Origin: Alphaproteobacteria bacterium
Lineage (GTDB): Bacteria; Pseudomonadota; Alphaproteobacteria; Caulobacterales; Caulobacteraceae
Reading direction: 5' to 3'
DNA: 32,533 bases
NCBI GenBank assembly: GCA_018895795.1
Contig: JAHINZ010000054.1
Span: forward strand, 1-32,533
The position numbers were made by a program, and so were the translations under genes. Each line of letters opens with the position of its first letter. Within the stretch, counting starts at the first letter, position 1. The notes beneath the pieces were generated by a model. That model was not told where the DNA came from and ran no database searches. It saw only the letters and a list, made by a program, of their open reading frames with translations. This document shows positions 1-9,100 of this stretch, in pieces.

Positions 1-1
1 C

Positions 2-652
2 GACCTGGGCAAGCCCACCGTGGTGTTCCTGCTCAATGGCCGTCCGCTGTCGGTCAATCTGCTGGCGCAGCGGGCCGACGCCATCATCGAGGGCTGGTAT
101 CTGGGTCAGGAAACCGGCAACGCCGCCGCCGACATCCTGTTTGGCCGCGCCAATCCGGGCGGCAAGCTGCCGGTCAGCATCGCGCGCGATGTCGGTCAGC
201 TGCCGATCTTCTACAACCGCAAGCCCACCGCCCGGCGCGGCTATCTGTTCGATGCGCCGACCAACCCGCTCTATCCGTTCGGCTTTGGTCTGTCCTACAC
301 CCGCTTCGACATCTCGGCCCCGCGCCTGGCCAGGGCCAGCATCGGCCCGGGCGAGAGCGTCGCGGTCGAGGTCGATGTCGCCAACACCGGCAAGGTCGCC
401 GGCGATGAAGTGGTGCAGCTCTATGTCCATGACGTGGCCGCCTCGGTGACCCGTCCGGTGCTGGAGCTGAAGCACTTCAAGCGCGTGACCCTGGCGGCCG
501 GCGCCAAGACCACCGTGACCTTCCAGATCGCGCCCTCCGACCTGTGGCTCTGGAACCTGGACATGAAGCGCGTCGTCGAGCCCGGCGACTTCGAGATCCT
601 GGTCGGCCCCAACTCGGTGGACCTGAAGAAGGCGACGCTGACGGTGGTCTGA
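2..652 (+). CDS. GH3 family beta-glucosidase/beta-xylosidase, C-terminal part (5' end outside window)
   Basis: The reading frame is open from base 2, so the gene starts upstream of the window; the track's start at base 20 is only an internal GTG. The 216 visible residues match the end of a glycoside hydrolase family 3 enzyme. First comes the end of the alpha/beta sandwich domain (LGKPTVVFLLNGRPL, then IIEGWYLGQETGNAAADILFG and NPGGKLPVS). The conserved YPFGFGLSYT segment follows, and then a C-terminal fibronectin III-like domain (VANTGKVAGDEVVQLYV). The family removes beta-linked glucose or xylose from oligosaccharide ends. The catalytic Asp lies in the missing N-terminal part, so substrate cannot be read here. 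Next to GH115 and GH67 alpha-glucuronidases, xylo-oligosaccharide trimming is the likely role (inference). The family call is secure; the specificity is not. Confidence 0.93.
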   Translation, partial: DLGKPTVVFLLNGRPLSVNLLAQRADAIIEGWYLGQETGNAAADILFGRANPGGKLPVSIARDVGQLPIFYNRKPTARRGYLFDAPTNPLYPFGFGLSYTRFDISAPRLARASIGPGESVAVEVDVANTGKVAGDEVVQLYVHDVAASVTRPVLELKHFKRVTLAAGAKTTVTFQIAPSDLWLWNLDMKRVVEPGDFEILVGPNSVDLKKATLTVV

Positions 653-667
653 GGCACCCAAACCTTG

Positions 668-766
668 TCATCCCGGAAGCCTCGTAGAGGCTGTCCGGGA
701 CCCAGGGGAAACCGCACGGCATTGACCCCTGGGTCCCGGCTCTCCGCTTCGCTGCGACCGGGATGA
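668..766. repeat. Nested palindromic intergenic repeat (type A)
   Basis: Two inverted repeats are nested. The outer arms are TCATCCCGG (668-676) and CCGGGATGA (758-766). The inner arms are CCGGGACCCAGGGG (695-708) and CCCCTGGGTCCCGG (726-739). The element fills most of the gap between the GH3 gene and the esterase gene. It looks like a mobile REP-type intergenic repeat. The folded RNA could also act as a boundary for the GH3 transcript, but there is no T-tract. Confidence 0.8.
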
Positions 767-819
767 CGAGCTTTTTAGAACAAGAAACCGCTGTGCGGGC
801 GGTGGATAGGGAGTTCTCC

Positions 820-2748
820 ATGCGCCTTGCCGCGCCGATCCTGCTCGCCGCCCTGCTGGCCGGCCCCGCCGCGTCCCAGCCTCGCCTCAACGGCCTGTTC
901 GCCGACCACGCGGTGGTGCAGCGCGACCGGCCTCTGCCGGTGTTCGGAACCGCCAAGCCGGGCGAGGCGGTGACGGTGGCCTTCGCCGGCCGGACCGCGA
1001 CCGCCACGGCGGGCCCGGACGGCGCCTGGCGCCTGGACCTGCCGGCCATCCCGGCCGGCGGTCCCTATGACCTGACCGCGACCTCGGCCAGCGGCGTCCA
1101 GACCGTCCATGACGTGCTGGCCGGGGATGTCTGGCTGTGCTCGGGCCAGTCGAACATGGAGCTGCCGGTCGAGCGCGCCAACGACGCCTGGGGTCAGATC
1201 AACAATGTCGCGCCCAACGACACCCTGCGCATGGTGACGATCGAGAAAGCTGACGGCCGCACGCCGCGCGCCGACTTCGCCAAGCCGCCGGTGTGGAAGT
1301 CGACCAGCAAGGACACCGTCGGCCCGTTCTCGGCCGCCTGCTACTATTTCGCCCGCGAGCTGCAGAAGACCCAGTCGGTCCCGCTGGGCCTGGTCCACGC
1401 CTCATGGGGCGGCTCGGGCCTTGAGGCCTGGATGACCCCGGCCGCCCTGGGCCAGGTCGGCGGCTATGACGAAGCCATCGCGACCCTCAACCTGTCGAAC
1501 AAGGACCCGGTGGCCGCCAACCGCCGCTGGGGCGAGACGATCAAGGCCTGGTGGAGCGCCAAGCATCCGGGCGAGGCCGCCGTCGCGCCCTGGACCGGCG
1601 CCGGGGCCTGGACCCCCGCGCCGAAAGATCTCGGCGTCTGGGAGCGCTGGGGCGTTCCGGCCCTGGCCGAGTTCAACGGCGTCGTCTGGTTCAAGACCCA
1701 GGTCACCCTGACCCCGGCCCAGGCCCAGCAGGCCTCCGTTCTGGGCGTCGGCCAGGTCGACGAGATGGACACCACCTATCTGAACGGCGTCGGGGTCGGC
1801 GCCACATCGGGCGCCTGGCTGGACCGGTCCTATCCGCTGGCCGCCGGAACCCTGAAGCCGGGCCAGAACACCATCGTGGTCGCCGCCTATGACACCTACG
1901 CCACTGGCGGAATGTACGGCGATCCGGCCAAGCGGGCCCTGGTGCTGGCCGATGGAACGCGCTTGCCCTTGCAGGCCTGGACCTATCGCATCGAGCCCCG
2001 GGTCGGCGAGGATCCGCCGCGCGCGCCGTGGGATACCCTGGCCGGGGTCTCGACGCTCTATAACGGCATGCTCGCCCCGATGGGCCCCTACGCCGTCAAG
2101 GGTCTGGCCTGGTATCAGGGCGAGACCAATGTCGGCCGCGACAGGACCTACGCCGCCTTGCTGGACGCGTTCATGGCCGAGCGCCGTCAGGGCCAGTCGC
2201 CTGACATGCCGGTCCTGGTGGTGCAACTGGCCAGCTATGGCGACTTCGCCGTTCAGCCCACCGCCTCGGGCACGGCGGCCCTGCGCGAGGCCCAGCGCCG
2301 GGCGGTGCTCGCTGATCCGCACGCCGGTCTGGTCGTCACCACCGATATCGGCGATGCCACCGACATCCATCCGGCCAACAAGCAGGACGTCGGCAAGCGC
2401 CTGGCCCTGGCCGCGCGTCGACTGGCCGGCGAGGCCGTGACCACCGGTCCCGCGCCGGTGTCGGCCAAGCGGGTCGGCGACAGCGTGGTGGTGGCCTTCG
2501 AGCAGATCGGCGGACATCTGGTGGCGCGCGGCTCTGATCGGGTTATCGGCTTTGAGCTGTGCGACGGGGCGGGGCAGGGCTGTCGCTGGGCCGATGCTCG
2601 CCTCGACGGTTCGACCGTGGTGCTGACCGTCCCGGCCGGCGCTCCGGCCGCCAAGATCCGCTTCGCCTGGGCCGACAGCCCGACCTTCAACCTGTTTGAC
2701 ACCGCGGGCCTGCCGGCTGGGCCGTTCGAGATGGCGGTGCAGCCGTGA
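820..2748 (+). CDS. Sialate O-acetylesterase-like SGNH esterase (probable acetyl-xylan/acetyl-sugar esterase), exported
   Basis: A 642-residue secreted SGNH hydrolase of the sialic-acid-9-O-acetylesterase (SASA, DUF303) family, which removes O-acetyl groups from sugars. I chose ATG 820 over the track start at 763. Position 763 lies inside a palindromic repeat, whereas 820 follows a GGGAG-like ribosome site and opens a signal peptide (MRLAAPILLAALLAGPAASQ). The nucleophile motif CSGQSNME places Ser111. WYQGETN follows in the middle of the protein, and the Asp/His part of the triad is in DIGDATDIHP. An inserted beta-sandwich-like region (about 210-400) is usual for the family. The stop codon overlaps the GTG that opens the GH115 frame. 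In a GH3-GH115 context, deacetylation of glucuronoxylan fragments is the most likely job; sialic acid is unlikely (inference). Confidence 0.88.
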   Translation: MRLAAPILLAALLAGPAASQPRLNGLFADHAVVQRDRPLPVFGTAKPGEAVTVAFAGRTATATAGPDGAWRLDLPAIPAGGPYDLTATSASGVQTVHDVLAGDVWLCSGQSNMELPVERANDAWGQINNVAPNDTLRMVTIEKADGRTPRADFAKPPVWKSTSKDTVGPFSAACYYFARELQKTQSVPLGLVHASWGGSGLEAWMTPAALGQVGGYDEAIATLNLSNKDPVAANRRWGETIKAWWSAKHPGEAAVAPWTGAGAWTPAPKDLGVWERWGVPALAEFNGVVWFKTQVTLTPAQAQQASVLGVGQVDEMDTTYLNGVGVGATSGAWLDRSYPLAAGTLKPGQNTIVVAAYDTYATGGMYGDPAKRALVLADGTRLPLQAWTYRIEPRVGEDPPRAPWDTLAGVSTLYNGMLAPMGPYAVKGLAWYQGETNVGRDRTYAALLDAFMAERRQGQSPDMPVLVVQLASYGDFAVQPTASGTAALREAQRRAVLADPHAGLVVTTDIGDATDIHPANKQDVGKRLALAARRLAGEAVTTGPAPVSAKRVGDSVVVAFEQIGGHLVARGSDRVIGFELCDGAGQGCRWADARLDGSTVVLTVPAGAPAAKIRFAWADSPTFNLFDTAGLPAGPFEMAVQP

Positions 2749-5700
2749 CCCTGATCTCCGCTCTCCCCGGCCCCCGGGTCGCGCAAAGCGCGCGCCCGAG
2801 GATAAACTCCAGCCGGGGCCCAGATTCATCCGGAGTCTGTCGGGCTGACGCGCCTGAGGAGGGCGTCAGCCGCTCTGGCATTCGTGGCTTCGATCTGGGC
2901 CCCGGCTTTCGCCGGGGAGAGCGGAAGTGGGGGATCGGCGGCGCCGTTGCGGCCCTGGCCCTCGCTGCGGCCCTCGCGCTCGCCGTCGCCCTGGCCGCCC
3001 CCACCGAAGCCAAAGCCGCCGAGCCCGCCGCGATCGCGACGACCGCCGCGCCCCGCGCCTTTCCCCTGATCCAGAACGGTATGCCCGCCCGCGTCGAGGC
3101 CGACGTCACCGACTTCCCCGGCGTGCTGCGGGCCGTCGGCGATCTGCGCGCCGACCTGGCCAAGCTGTCGGGCGGCGCTCCGGCCAAGGACGCCCCCGTC
3201 GTGATCATCGGCACGATCGGCAAGAGCGCCGCGATCGACGCCCTGATCGCCTCGGGTAAGCTGGACGTCTCCAAGACCAGCGGCCAGTGGGAGGGCTTCG
3301 TCCAGCAGGTGGTCGACAACCCGCGCCCGGGCCTGGGCCGCGCCTTGGTGATCGCCGGGGCCGACAAGCGCGGCGCGATCTTCGGGGCCTATGACCTGTC
3401 GGAACGGGCCGGCGTCTCGCCCTGGACCTGGTGGGCCGATGTGCCCGTCCCGGTGCGTCCCGACCTGTTCGTCGCCGCCGGCGCGCGGGCCGAGAAGCCG
3501 AAGATCAAGTATCGCGGCATCTTCCTCAATGACGAGAACCCGGCCCTGTATGGCTGGGCCAACGCCACGTTCGGCGGCTTCAACCACGCTTTCTATGAGC
3601 GGGTCTATGAGCTGATCCTGCGGATGAAGGGCGACTATCTGTGGCCGGCCATGTGGGGCAAGGCGCTCTACGACGACGACCCGCTGAACGCCCCCCTGGC
3701 CGACGAGATGGGGATCGTGATCGGCACCTCGCACCACGAGCCGATGATGCGGGCCCATATCGAGTGGGAACGTTACGGCCAGGGCCCCTGGGACTACGCC
3801 AGGAACCCCGAGACGCTGCGGGCCTTCTGGCGCGAGGGCGTCCAGCGCATGGGCGCCAACGAGAGCCTGGTCACGGTCGGCATGCGCGGCGACGGCGACG
3901 AACCGATGAGCCAGGGCACGGCGACCCAGCTCCTGGAAACCATCGTCGCCGACCAGCGCAAGATCATCGGCGAGGTCACCGGGAAAGACCCGGCCAAGAC
4001 CCCACAGGTCTGGGCGCTCTACAAGGAGGTGCAGGACTATTACGACGCCGGCATGCGCGTGCCCGACGACGTCACCCTGCTGTTCGCAGACGACAACTGG
4101 GGAAACATCCGCCGTCTACCGGAACTTGAGAAGGATGGGCGGGGCAAGACCCGCGCCGGCGGCTACGGCGTCTATTATCACTTCGATTATGTGGGCGGGC
4201 CGCGGAACTACAAGTGGCTCAACACCAACCAGATCGAGCGCACCTGGGAGCAGATGAAGCTGGCCGACGACTACGGCGCCGACCGTCTGTGGATCGTCAA
4301 TGTCGGCGACCTCAAGCCCATGGAACTGCCGATCGAGTTCTTCCTCGACTATGCCTGGAACCCCGACGCCATGCCGGTGGAAAAGCTGGCGACCTACACC
4401 CGCGACTGGGCGGCGGCGCAGTTTGGGCCCGAGCACGCGGTCGAGATCGCGACCCTGCTGGACGGCTACACCAAGCTGAACGCCCGGCGGAAGCCCGAGC
4501 TGATCGATCCCTCGACCTTCAGCCTGGTCGAGGATCGCGAGGCTGAACGGGTCGAAGCCGAATGGGCCGCCCTGACCACCCGCGCCGACGCCCTGCGCGC
4601 GGCCCTGCCCAGGGCCCAGCAGGACGCCTTCTTCCAGCTGGTCTGGTTCCCCGTCCAGGCCAGCGCCAACCTGACCCGGCTCTATGTCGCCGCCGGCCGC
4701 AATCGGCTCCATGCCCAGCAGGGCCGGAGCGAGGCCAATGCCCAGGCCGACCTCGTCAAAGCCCTGTTCGCCCGCGACGCCGACCTGACCCGGCAGCATG
4801 ACGCCCTCAACGGCGGCAAGTGGATCCACATGATGGACCAGACCCATATCGGTTACACCAGCTGGCAGCAGCCGGAGGCCAACATCATCCCGACCACAGT
4901 GGCCGTGACGCCCGTGGCCGGACCGGCCCTGGGCGTGGCGGTCGAGGGGCGCGCGGCGGCCGTCGACGGCGCGGCCGATCTGCCGCCGTTGCATCGCTAT
5001 GGCGTGCAAAGCCGCTGGATCGACGTGTTCAATCGCGGGACCGGCCCGCTGGATTTCACCGTTTCGCCGGGCGCGCCTTGGCTGAAGGTCGAGCGCGGAC
5101 CGGCGGGACCGGGCGGCGACACGCGGCTGGAGGTCTCGGTCGACTGGGCCAGGGCGCCCAAGGGCGAACAGCCGGTTCCTGTGACGATCACCGGCGCCGG
5201 CGCGAGCGGGGTCGTCACCGCGCTGGTCGTGAATCCCGCGCGCCAACCGGCCAAGGGCGCCTTTGTCGAGGCCGGTGGCGTCGTGGCCATCGAGGCCGAG
5301 CACCACGCCCGGGCGACCGTTGTCGACGGCGTCAGCTGGAAGACCATCGCCAATCTGGGTCGCACCCTGTCGGGCGTGGCCGCCTATCCGACGACCGCGC
5401 CGTCCAGCGTTCCCGGCAAGGGACCAGCGCTGGAATACATGGTCGATTTCGAGAAGGCCGGCCCGACCGACCTGACGGTGTTCGTCTCGCCCAGCCTGGA
5501 CTTTCGGGGCGGCGATGGGCTGCGCTACGCGGTATCGCTCGACGCCGCCGCGCCGGTGGTGGTCAACATCATTCCCGACCCGTCGGAAAGGGCCTGGAAC
5601 AAGGCTGTGGCCGACAATATCCGCGCCCTGACCACCCGGCTGGACATCCCCTCGGCCGGCCCGCACCGCGTGACCCTGTGGCGGGTCGATCCCGGCGTGG

Positions 5701-5777
5701 TTTTCCAGCGTCTGGTGCTGTCGCGCGGCCCGCCGAGCGGCAGCTATCTGGGGCCGGCGGAGAGCCTGAAGCCGTGA
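2745..5777 (+). CDS. GH115 xylan alpha-1,2-glucuronidase, exported
   Basis: A large GH115 enzyme, a family that removes (4-O-methyl)glucuronic acid from internal xylose residues of polymeric or long xylan. The N-terminal domain (VVIIGTIGKSAAIDALI, RGAIFGAYDLSERAGVSPWTWW) is followed by the family landmark KYRGIFLNDE. The catalytic barrel carries LRMKGDYLWPAMWG, GTSHHEPMMRAHIEW, VTVGMRGDGDEPMS and LLFADDNWGNIRRLP. Beyond about residue 700 there are C-terminal beta-domains. The start is problematic. The only canonical in-frame start before the signal-like stretch (GIGGAVAALALAAALALA) is GTG 2745, which overlaps the previous stop. That start gives about 60 residues encoded by a palindromic repeat. 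A GTG at 2927 has a good Shine-Dalgarno (GGGGAGAG) but is in another frame. The stop lies only 6 bases from the convergent permease stop. Function is confident; the N-terminus is not. Confidence 0.93.
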   Translation: MTLISALPGPRVAQSARPRINSSRGPDSSGVCRADAPEEGVSRSGIRGFDLGPGFRRGERKWGIGGAVAALALAAALALAVALAAPTEAKAAEPAAIATTAAPRAFPLIQNGMPARVEADVTDFPGVLRAVGDLRADLAKLSGGAPAKDAPVVIIGTIGKSAAIDALIASGKLDVSKTSGQWEGFVQQVVDNPRPGLGRALVIAGADKRGAIFGAYDLSERAGVSPWTWWADVPVPVRPDLFVAAGARAEKPKIKYRGIFLNDENPALYGWANATFGGFNHAFYERVYELILRMKGDYLWPAMWGKALYDDDPLNAPLADEMGIVIGTSHHEPMMRAHIEWERYGQGPWDYARNPETLRAFWREGVQRMGANESLVTVGMRGDGDEPMSQGTATQLLETIVADQRKIIGEVTGKDPAKTPQVWALYKEVQDYYDAGMRVPDDVTLLFADDNWGNIRRLPELEKDGRGKTRAGGYGVYYHFDYVGGPRNYKWLNTNQIERTWEQMKLADDYGADRLWIVNVGDLKPMELPIEFFLDYAWNPDAMPVEKLATYTRDWAAAQFGPEHAVEIATLLDGYTKLNARRKPELIDPSTFSLVEDREAERVEAEWAALTTRADALRAALPRAQQDAFFQLVWFPVQASANLTRLYVAAGRNRLHAQQGRSEANAQADLVKALFARDADLTRQHDALNGGKWIHMMDQTHIGYTSWQQPEANIIPTTVAVTPVAGPALGVAVEGRAAAVDGAADLPPLHRYGVQSRWIDVFNRGTGPLDFTVSPGAPWLKVERGPAGPGGDTRLEVSVDWARAPKGEQPVPVTITGAGASGVVTALVVNPARQPAKGAFVEAGGVVAIEAEHHARATVVDGVSWKTIANLGRTLSGVAAYPTTAPSSVPGKGPALEYMVDFEKAGPTDLTVFVSPSLDFRGGDGLRYAVSLDAAAPVVVNIIPDPSERAWNKAVADNIRALTTRLDIPSAGPHRVTLWRVDPGVVFQRLVLSRGPPSGSYLGPAESLKP
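2811..2907. repeat. Palindromic repeat (type B, copy 1) within the 5' part of the GH115 frame
   Basis: Perfect 15-base arms AGCCGGGGCCCAGAT (2811-2825) and ATCTGGGCCCCGGCT (2893-2907) enclose about 67 bases. The left arm and its flank are shared with a second copy at 12728-12822 (common core GCCGGGGCCCAGATTCATCC). The element sits between the esterase stop and the start of the GH115 signal-like sequence. It contains no stop in the GH115 frame. Confidence 0.85.
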
Positions 5778-5783
5778 CGGCGT

Positions 5784-7163
5784 CTAGCGCCGCCGCCGCG
5801 CCACCAGCCCATAGGCCAGGCTGACCGCCAGCAGGAACGGTCCGCCCACGATCAGGGTCAGCCGGAAGGCTTCGGTGAACAGCGTGGTCACCAGCACCGC
5901 CGCCATCAGGCCGGCGCCCAGGAGACTGGTCCAGGGCGCGCCCCACATCCGGAACGGGCCGGGCGGGCCGGTGTCCTGGCGCCGAAACGCCACGTGGGTC
6001 AGGAAGATCATCAGCCAGGTGACCATCGCCCCGCAGGTGGCGATCGAGATCATCACCGTGAAGGCGGTGTCGGGACTGAACGTGAAGACCACGGCCGCCA
6101 CCGCCACGCCCAGGGCCGCGACGGCCAGCGCCTTGACCGGCACGCCCCGGCCGTTGAGCTGTCCAAACACGGTCGGCGCGAAGCCGGCGCGCGACAGGCC
6201 AAACAGCATGCGGGTGGCGGTGTAGAGCTGGCTGTTCATCGCCGACAGGGCCGCCACCAGGATCACGAAATTGACGACATCGGTCGCGCCGCTGATGTGC
6301 AGCACCTTGATCACGGTCACGAACGGGCTCTCGCCGGCCCCGGCCGAGGTCCACGGCACGATGGCCAGCATCAGGGCCAGGGAGGCGAGGTAGAACAGCG
6401 CCAGTCGGGCCAGGGTGGCCTTGAAGGCGCGGACGACGGCGCGTTGCGGATCGGCGGCCTCGGCCGCCGCCACGGCGATCATCTCGATGCTGAAATAGCT
6501 GAAGATGGCCAGGATCACCGCCACCCAGGTCCCCCAAAGGCCCTTGGGAAAGAAGCCGCCCTGGTCGGTATAGAGGTGGAAGCCCGCCCCCGCCGCCTGG
6601 GCGGCCGGCGAGCCGAACACCCAGATCGCGCCCAGCACGATGAAGCCGACGATGGCGACGATCTTGATCAGCGAGAAGGCGTATTCGACCCAGCCGAACA
6701 GGCCGACGCTGAAGGCGTTGACGGCGATCAGGGCGGCCGAGAAACCGATGATCCAGACCAGGCCCGGAACCTGGGGCAGCCAGACCTTCATATAGATGGC
6801 CACCGCCGTCACCTCCGTGCCGACGGCCAGGATGATGGCCGACAGATAGGCGTAGCGGATCAGATAGCCGGCGAACGGACCCAGATAGCGCTCGGCCTGG
6901 ACGCCGAACGATCCGGCCCCCGGATGGGCGGCGGTCATCTCGGCCAGGGCGCCCATCAGCAGCAGGGCGATCAGGCCGCCGATGGCGTAGCTGATCAGAA
7001 CGCTGGGCCCGGCCAGGCCGATGGCGAAGCCGCTGCCCAGGAACAGGCCCGTGCCGATCGCCCCGCCGATGGCGATCATCGACAGCTGGCCCGAGCTCAG
7101 CCCGCGCTTCAGCCCGGCTTCCCGCGCCGCCAAGGCGTCGATCGAAGGTCCCTTGGTGGTCAT
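5784..7163 (-). CDS. APC-superfamily amino-acid permease (AAT type)
   Basis: A 459-residue inner-membrane transporter with about 12 hydrophobic segments. It opens with the family signature LSMIAIGGAIGTGLFLGSG, followed by EMTAAHPGAGSFGVQAERYLGP in the second and third segments. These belong to the amino-acid transporter (AAT) branch of the APC superfamily, which imports amino acids with protons. It is the last gene of the kynB-kynU group and starts 23 bases after the kynU stop, with a G-rich ribosome site before ATG 7163. Co-transcription suggests import of tryptophan, kynurenine or another aromatic amino acid (inference). Sequence alone does not set the substrate; D-alanine, D-serine and GABA permeases look alike. 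Confidence 0.9.
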   Translation of the reverse strand: MTTKGPSIDALAAREAGLKRGLSSGQLSMIAIGGAIGTGLFLGSGFAIGLAGPSVLISYAIGGLIALLLMGALAEMTAAHPGAGSFGVQAERYLGPFAGYLIRYAYLSAIILAVGTEVTAVAIYMKVWLPQVPGLVWIIGFSAALIAVNAFSVGLFGWVEYAFSLIKIVAIVGFIVLGAIWVFGSPAAQAAGAGFHLYTDQGGFFPKGLWGTWVAVILAIFSYFSIEMIAVAAAEAADPQRAVVRAFKATLARLALFYLASLALMLAIVPWTSAGAGESPFVTVIKVLHISGATDVVNFVILVAALSAMNSQLYTATRMLFGLSRAGFAPTVFGQLNGRGVPVKALAVAALGVAVAAVVFTFSPDTAFTVMISIATCGAMVTWLMIFLTHVAFRRQDTGPPGPFRMWGAPWTSLLGAGLMAAVLVTTLFTEAFRLTLIVGGPFLLAVSLAYGLVARRRR

Positions 7164-7186
7164 GGTCGCCCCCCGGCGGTGCTCAT

Positions 7187-8419
7187 TCAGGTGACCGCCG
7201 CGCGGGCCGCATAGCGCGGGTCGTCCCAGGCGCGGGACGTCAGGATGTCTTTCAGGGCCTGCACGGCCCGCCAGACATCGACATAGCCCAGATACAGCGG
7301 CGTAAAGCCAAAGCGCATGGCGTCGGGATCGCGGAAATCGCCGATCACCCCGCGGGCGATCAGCGCCTGCATCACCGCATAGCCGTCAGGATGCGCGAAC
7401 GAGACGTGGCTGCCCCGCGCGGCGGGGTGGCGCGGCGTCAGCAGGGTCAGGCCATGGCCCGCGCAATGGGCCTCGACCCAGGTGATGAACAGGTCGCAGA
7501 GTCGCTGGGACTTCTCGGTCACCGCCGTCATGTCGGCCTCGAGGAACAGATCGACGCCGCACTCCAGCGCCGCCAGGCTGAGGATCGGCGGCGTGCCGCA
7601 CAGGAAGCGCTTCAGATCGGGGGCCGGGGCGTAGTCGTCGCTGAAGGCGAACGGCGCGGCGTGACCCATCCAACCGCTGAGCGGCGAGCGCAGGGTCGCC
7701 TGATGGCGCCGGGCCACATACAGGAAGGCCGGCGCGCCGGGGCCGCCGTTCAGATATTTGTAGCCGCAGCCGACCGCCAGATCGACGCCCGCCGCGCTGA
7801 GCTCCAGGGCCACCGCCCCGGCGCTGTGGCTGAGGTCCCACAGGATCATGCCGCCCCTGGCCTGCACCGCCTGGGTGACGGCCCGCAGGTCGTAGCGCTG
7901 GCCGGTCTTGTAGTGGACATGGGTCAGCATCACGATCGTCTCGGGCCCGGCGGCGGCGATGATCTCATCGCGCGGCAAGGCCCTGACCGAGACCGAAGGG
8001 TCCATCGCCGCTATACCCTGGGCGATATAGAGGTCGGTCGGGAAGTTGCCGGTTTCCGACAGGATGACCCGCCGCCCGGGCGCGGCCGTCAGGCCCGCCG
8101 ACAGCAGCTTGAACAGATTGACCGAGGTGGAGTCGGCGACGATCACCTCGTCGGCCTGCGCGCCGATCAGCCGCGCGATCTTGCCGCCCACCCGCTGCGG
8201 CGCGCCGATCCAGTCGGCGGTGTTCCAGCTGCGGATCAGGCCCTGACCCCACTCCTGGCGCATCACCTCGGCCAGCCGGGCCGGCGTGGCCGAGGGCAGG
8301 GCCCCCAGCGAATTGCCGTCCAGATAGAGCACGCCCGGCGGCAGGTCGAAGCGGTCCCGGAACGGGGCCAGAGGATCCTCGGCGTCCAGGCGCTGGGCGT
8401 CTTGCAGGTCCGGGATCAT
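7187..8419 (-). CDS. kynU: Kynureninase
   Basis: A cytosolic PLP enzyme (410 residues, normal length) that cleaves L-kynurenine to anthranilate and L-alanine. It has the kynureninase opening [31 protein letters not shown], and [13 protein letters not shown], which contributes to PLP binding. The PLP-contacting [10 protein letters not shown] (Asp195) and the Schiff-base lysine in [13 protein letters not shown] (Lys221) are present, as is the C-terminal [14 protein letters not shown]. Its ATG overlaps the kynB stop as ATGA (8416-8419), implying translational coupling. No tryptophan 2,3-dioxygenase (kynA) and no anthranilate-degrading genes are visible in the window, so the pathway must be completed elsewhere or use imported (formyl)kynurenine. 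Confidence 0.97.
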   Translation of the reverse strand: MIPDLQDAQRLDAEDPLAPFRDRFDLPPGVLYLDGNSLGALPSATPARLAEVMRQEWGQGLIRSWNTADWIGAPQRVGGKIARLIGAQADEVIVADSTSVNLFKLLSAGLTAAPGRRVILSETGNFPTDLYIAQGIAAMDPSVSVRALPRDEIIAAAGPETIVMLTHVHYKTGQRYDLRAVTQAVQARGGMILWDLSHSAGAVALELSAAGVDLAVGCGYKYLNGGPGAPAFLYVARRHQATLRSPLSGWMGHAAPFAFSDDYAPAPDLKRFLCGTPPILSLAALECGVDLFLEADMTAVTEKSQRLCDLFITWVEAHCAGHGLTLLTPRHPAARGSHVSFAHPDGYAVMQALIARGVIGDFRDPDAMRFGFTPLYLGYVDVWRAVQALKDILTSRAWDDPRYAARAAVT

Positions 8420-9051
8420 GGCAGGTCGCGCAGCACGGCGCGCACCGGCGAGGCGTCCAGTCCGGCCAGCCGCAGGGGCAGGGCGATCAGCTCATAGTCG
8501 CCGGCCGGAACATCATCCAGCACCAGGCCTTCCAGGATCCGCAAGCCGGCGTCGCGCACGGCCAGGTGGGCGTCCATGGTCTTGCTGTCTTCCGGATCCA
8601 GCGACGGCGTATCGACGCCGATCAGCTTGGCGCCGCGCGCCGCCAGCAGCCGGATGACGTCGGGCGCGATGGCCGCGAAGGCGCTGTCCCACGCCCCGTG
8701 CGGAAACCGCTCATAGGTGCGCAGCAGCACCCTCGGTGGCGCGCCGTCCAGGTGCGGCGCCAGCCGGTCGGCGGTGATCAGCGCGCCCCATCCGCGCGCG
8801 TCGACCACGCGGGCCGGGCCGAGATAGGCGTCCAGATCCACCGCGTCGATCGCCGCGCCGGCCGGATCATAGTGCAGCGGCGCGTCGGCGTGGGCGCCGC
8901 TGTGGGTCGACATCGTCAAGCGCGACACCGCCACCGGCCCGCCGTCATGGTCCCACACCCGCTGGGCGCTGAACGTCGTGTCGCCGGGCCAGACCGGCAG
9001 GGTCGCGGTCAGGGGCTGGGAGATGTCGCGAAGGGTCAGGAGGGGCTCCAC
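8416..9051 (-). CDS. kynB: Arylformamidase (N-formylkynurenine formamidase)
   Basis: A 211-residue metal-dependent hydrolase of the cyclase/KynB family that hydrolyses N-formyl-L-kynurenine to kynurenine and formate. The N-terminal [17 protein letters not shown] is typical. The zinc-binding motif [12 protein letters not shown] supplies His50, His54 and Asp56. The C-terminal [20 protein letters not shown] and a final [18 protein letters not shown] match bacterial KynB. The start is GTG 9051 with only a weak ribosome site. The gene lies 49 bases after the esterase gene and overlaps kynU by ATGA, so at least kynB, kynU and the permease form one operon. Confidence 0.96.
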   Translation of the reverse strand: MEPLLTLRDISQPLTATLPVWPGDTTFSAQRVWDHDGGPVAVSRLTMSTHSGAHADAPLHYDPAGAAIDAVDLDAYLGPARVVDARGWGALITADRLAPHLDGAPPRVLLRTYERFPHGAWDSAFAAIAPDVIRLLAARGAKLIGVDTPSLDPEDSKTMDAHLAVRDAGLRILEGLVLDDVPAGDYELIALPLRLAGLDASPVRAVLRDLP

Positions 9052-9100
9052 AGGCCTGTGTGTCTGACCTCACTTAGGGCCAAAGCGCGGTGGCGTCGAT

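Noticed and set aside
1402-2829. Long minus-strand frame opposite the esterase
   Set aside because: Its composition and lack of motifs mark it as a shadow of the SASA-type esterase.
4116-5666. 516-codon minus-strand frame
   Set aside because: Antisense shadow of GH115; no recognisable domain.
5777-5784. Terminator between GH115 and the permease
   Set aside because: The convergent stops are only 6 bases apart, leaving no room for a hairpin; the two transcripts must overlap.
9059-9075. GGTCAGACA before kynB, resembling the FadR-type site
   Set aside because: It lacks the second half of the palindrome (ACA instead of ACCA) and is too close to the start; probably chance.
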